From contig JANRLT010000028.1 in assembly GCA_033762255.1 (NCBI GenBank), positions 1 to 64,000 of the forward strand: a stretch of 64,000 bases of DNA, in the 5' to 3' direction. This DNA comes from Pirellulales bacterium (GTDB lineage Bacteria; Planctomycetota; Planctomycetia; Pirellulales; JALHPA01). Below the pieces are notes generated by a model. That model saw nothing but the letters and a program-made list of their open reading frames with translations, was not told the DNA's origin and did no database searches. Below are positions 62,905 through 64,000 of this stretch, piece by piece (position 1 is the first letter of the stretch; every line of letters starts with the position of its first letter). Made by a program: the position numbers and the translations under genes.

Positions 62905-64000
62905 ATGTCCTTTCGTGGTGTCCAGCAAGGATTCTTATGCTGTCTCCTACTTTTGTGGGGGGTAAGAGGTCTATCCGCCAGCCCTGCTGCGACATCATGC
63001 ACGACAGCTCCGGAATGTGTCGATCCCTGCCAAATTGACTGCCCCTCGCCTAGTTGGTGCGAACAACCGTACCTCACGGGGGACTGGTGCGGGTATCGGA
63101 GTTCCCTGGCGGAATCGGGGATCGTTTTTGACCTCAATGTGGGGCAATTTTATTACGGTGTTACCAGTGGCGGTCTGGAACGGACTTTTGAATACGCGGG
63201 GCACGGCGACTACGTGGCCAATGCCGATCTGGGCAAACTGCTAGGTTGCCAGGGGTTATTCCTAAAGCTGCGGGCGGAACATCGCTTTGGCCAATCGATC
63301 GGCGACGCGGCGGGAGTTTTAATCGCACCCACGATCGCAACGGATTTGCCCAGGCCAGAAGACGATAATCTGTATCTAACAAATGTCTTATTCACGCAGG
63401 CATTATCCGAGAATTTTGCGGTGTTTGCCGGCAAAACCGACACGCTGGATGGGGACCTTAACGCTTTTGCCCATGGCCGAGGCATGCGGCAATTTTCAAA
63501 TTTTGGATTGGTGGCCAATCCCGTCACCTTGCGAACGATCCCTTATTCCACCTTGGGGGCGGGATTTGTCATTTTGAGGGAGTTAGAGCCAATATTTACC
63601 TTTACCGTGCTCAACGCCAAGAACACAATCGATTCGGACGGGTTTAGCGAATTATTTGCCGAAGGGGTGGCTATTGCCACGGAAGCGCGGCTGCCGACAA
63701 CTTTTTTTGGGCTTCCTGGACACCAACTGTTTGGCGGCACATGGAATAGCCGCGATGTCGTTTCACTAGAGCAGTCGCCAGGCTTTTTATTACCTAATGT
63801 TCCCATCGCCCGCGCCAGCGACTCTTGGTCCTTGTATTACAATTTTGATCAATACTTGGTGGTAGATCCGCAAGATCCCAAACGGGGTTGGGGCGTCTTT
63901 GGCCGGGCGGGCATCGCCGATCAAAATACAAATCCCCTATCAGCTTTTCTAAGCGCGGGAGTGGGGGGGAGCAGTTGGCTGGCAAATCGCGCGCGCGACA
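62905..64000 (+). CDS. OprB-like carbohydrate porin, truncated at the window end
   Basis: Outer-membrane beta-barrel porin, open at the right edge after 365 codons. The frame closes with stops at 62851 and 62878, so the ATG at 62905 is the only start in the region; AGGCAGGG lies 6 bases upstream. A signal peptide (FLCCLLLLWGVRGLSASPA) is followed by a Cys-rich segment of about 25 residues (CTTAPECVDPCQIDCPSPSWC), uncommon for porins. Barrel-type sequence follows: TGDWCGYRSSLAESGIVFDLN, LGKLLGCQGLFLKLRAEHRFG, YYNFDQYLVVDPQDPKRGWGVFGRAGIAD. The last part matches the OprB carbohydrate-selective family. Substrate unknown. Confidence 0.85.
   Translation, partial: MSFRGVQQGFLCCLLLLWGVRGLSASPAATSCTTAPECVDPCQIDCPSPSWCEQPYLTGDWCGYRSSLAESGIVFDLNVGQFYYGVTSGGLERTFEYAGHGDYVANADLGKLLGCQGLFLKLRAEHRFGQSIGDAAGVLIAPTIATDLPRPEDDNLYLTNVLFTQALSENFAVFAGKTDTLDGDLNAFAHGRGMRQFSNFGLVANPVTLRTIPYSTLGAGFVILRELEPIFTFTVLNAKNTIDSDGFSELFAEGVAIATEARLPTTFFGLPGHQLFGGTWNSRDVVSLEQSPGFLLPNVPIARASDSWSLYYNFDQYLVVDPQDPKRGWGVFGRAGIADQNTNPLSAFLSAGVGGSSWLANRARD

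Overview
The window is about 64 kb of a bacterial chromosome whose gene content points to the Planctomycetota, probably a Pirellulales-type organism. This is inferred from protein families, not from a database search. The pointers are a groEL-groES-groEL-dnaJ-grpE chaperone block, a four-ACT aspartate kinase, a phosphoglycerate-mutase-like protein in the threonine cluster, an OprB-like porin, a large secreted metzincin-like protease, a small protein with the RYSLRTMLLL-type N-terminus common in planctomycetes, sparse Shine-Dalgarno sequences and many dispersed palindromic repeats. No rRNA, tRNA, IS element, prophage or CRISPR array was recognised.

Layout. 1-232 is a T-to-G homopolymer ramp that looks like a contig-edge artefact. 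255-6652 holds purM (-), a c-type cytochrome, glgX and a polyprenyl-phosphate sugar transferase. 6869-12549 holds a polytopic membrane protein, a degenerate receiver domain, a PII protein, a DsbD-like reductase and an APH-fold kinase. 12848-16726 is a secreted metalloprotease and an AT-rich small protein. 17785-24438 is the chaperone block on the minus strand. 24787-28106 is a Tat-exported protein and an M42 aminopeptidase. 28311-33400 is an aspartate-family cluster: hom, a proposed homoserine kinase, an inserted four-helix-bundle gene and lysC. 33923-39976 is an SDR enzyme, lutABC and a SulP transporter with a coiled-coil insert. 40112-49119 is hrpB, a PIG-L deacetylase, a K+ channel, an MmgE/PrpD protein, truB and a lipoprotein. 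49384-52569 is ftsK with an acidic tail. 53244-58622 is an isoleucine/valine unit: leader peptide and attenuator, cimA, valS. 59381-64000 is a DUF151 protein, an ABC-F ATPase, an EEP-family protein and a truncated porin gene.

The strongest discovery is at 53244-53480. A near-consensus promoter is followed by a 37-codon open frame ending in Val-Val-Val-Asp-Ile-Arg-Ile-Ile-Ile-Ile-Pro-Ala, then by CGCGGGG just past the stop codon, then by a strong hairpin with six T whose 3' arm is again CGCGGGG. The downstream gene is cimA, (R)-citramalate synthase, the entry step of pyruvate-derived isoleucine synthesis. This has the form of a classical ribosome-mediated transcription attenuator.

A second theme is repeats. 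Several palindromic families sit in most intergenic gaps, in places supplying stop codons or lying in frame inside genes, and one G-rich family flanks the four-helix-bundle gene as a 31-bp inverted pair inside the threonine cluster.
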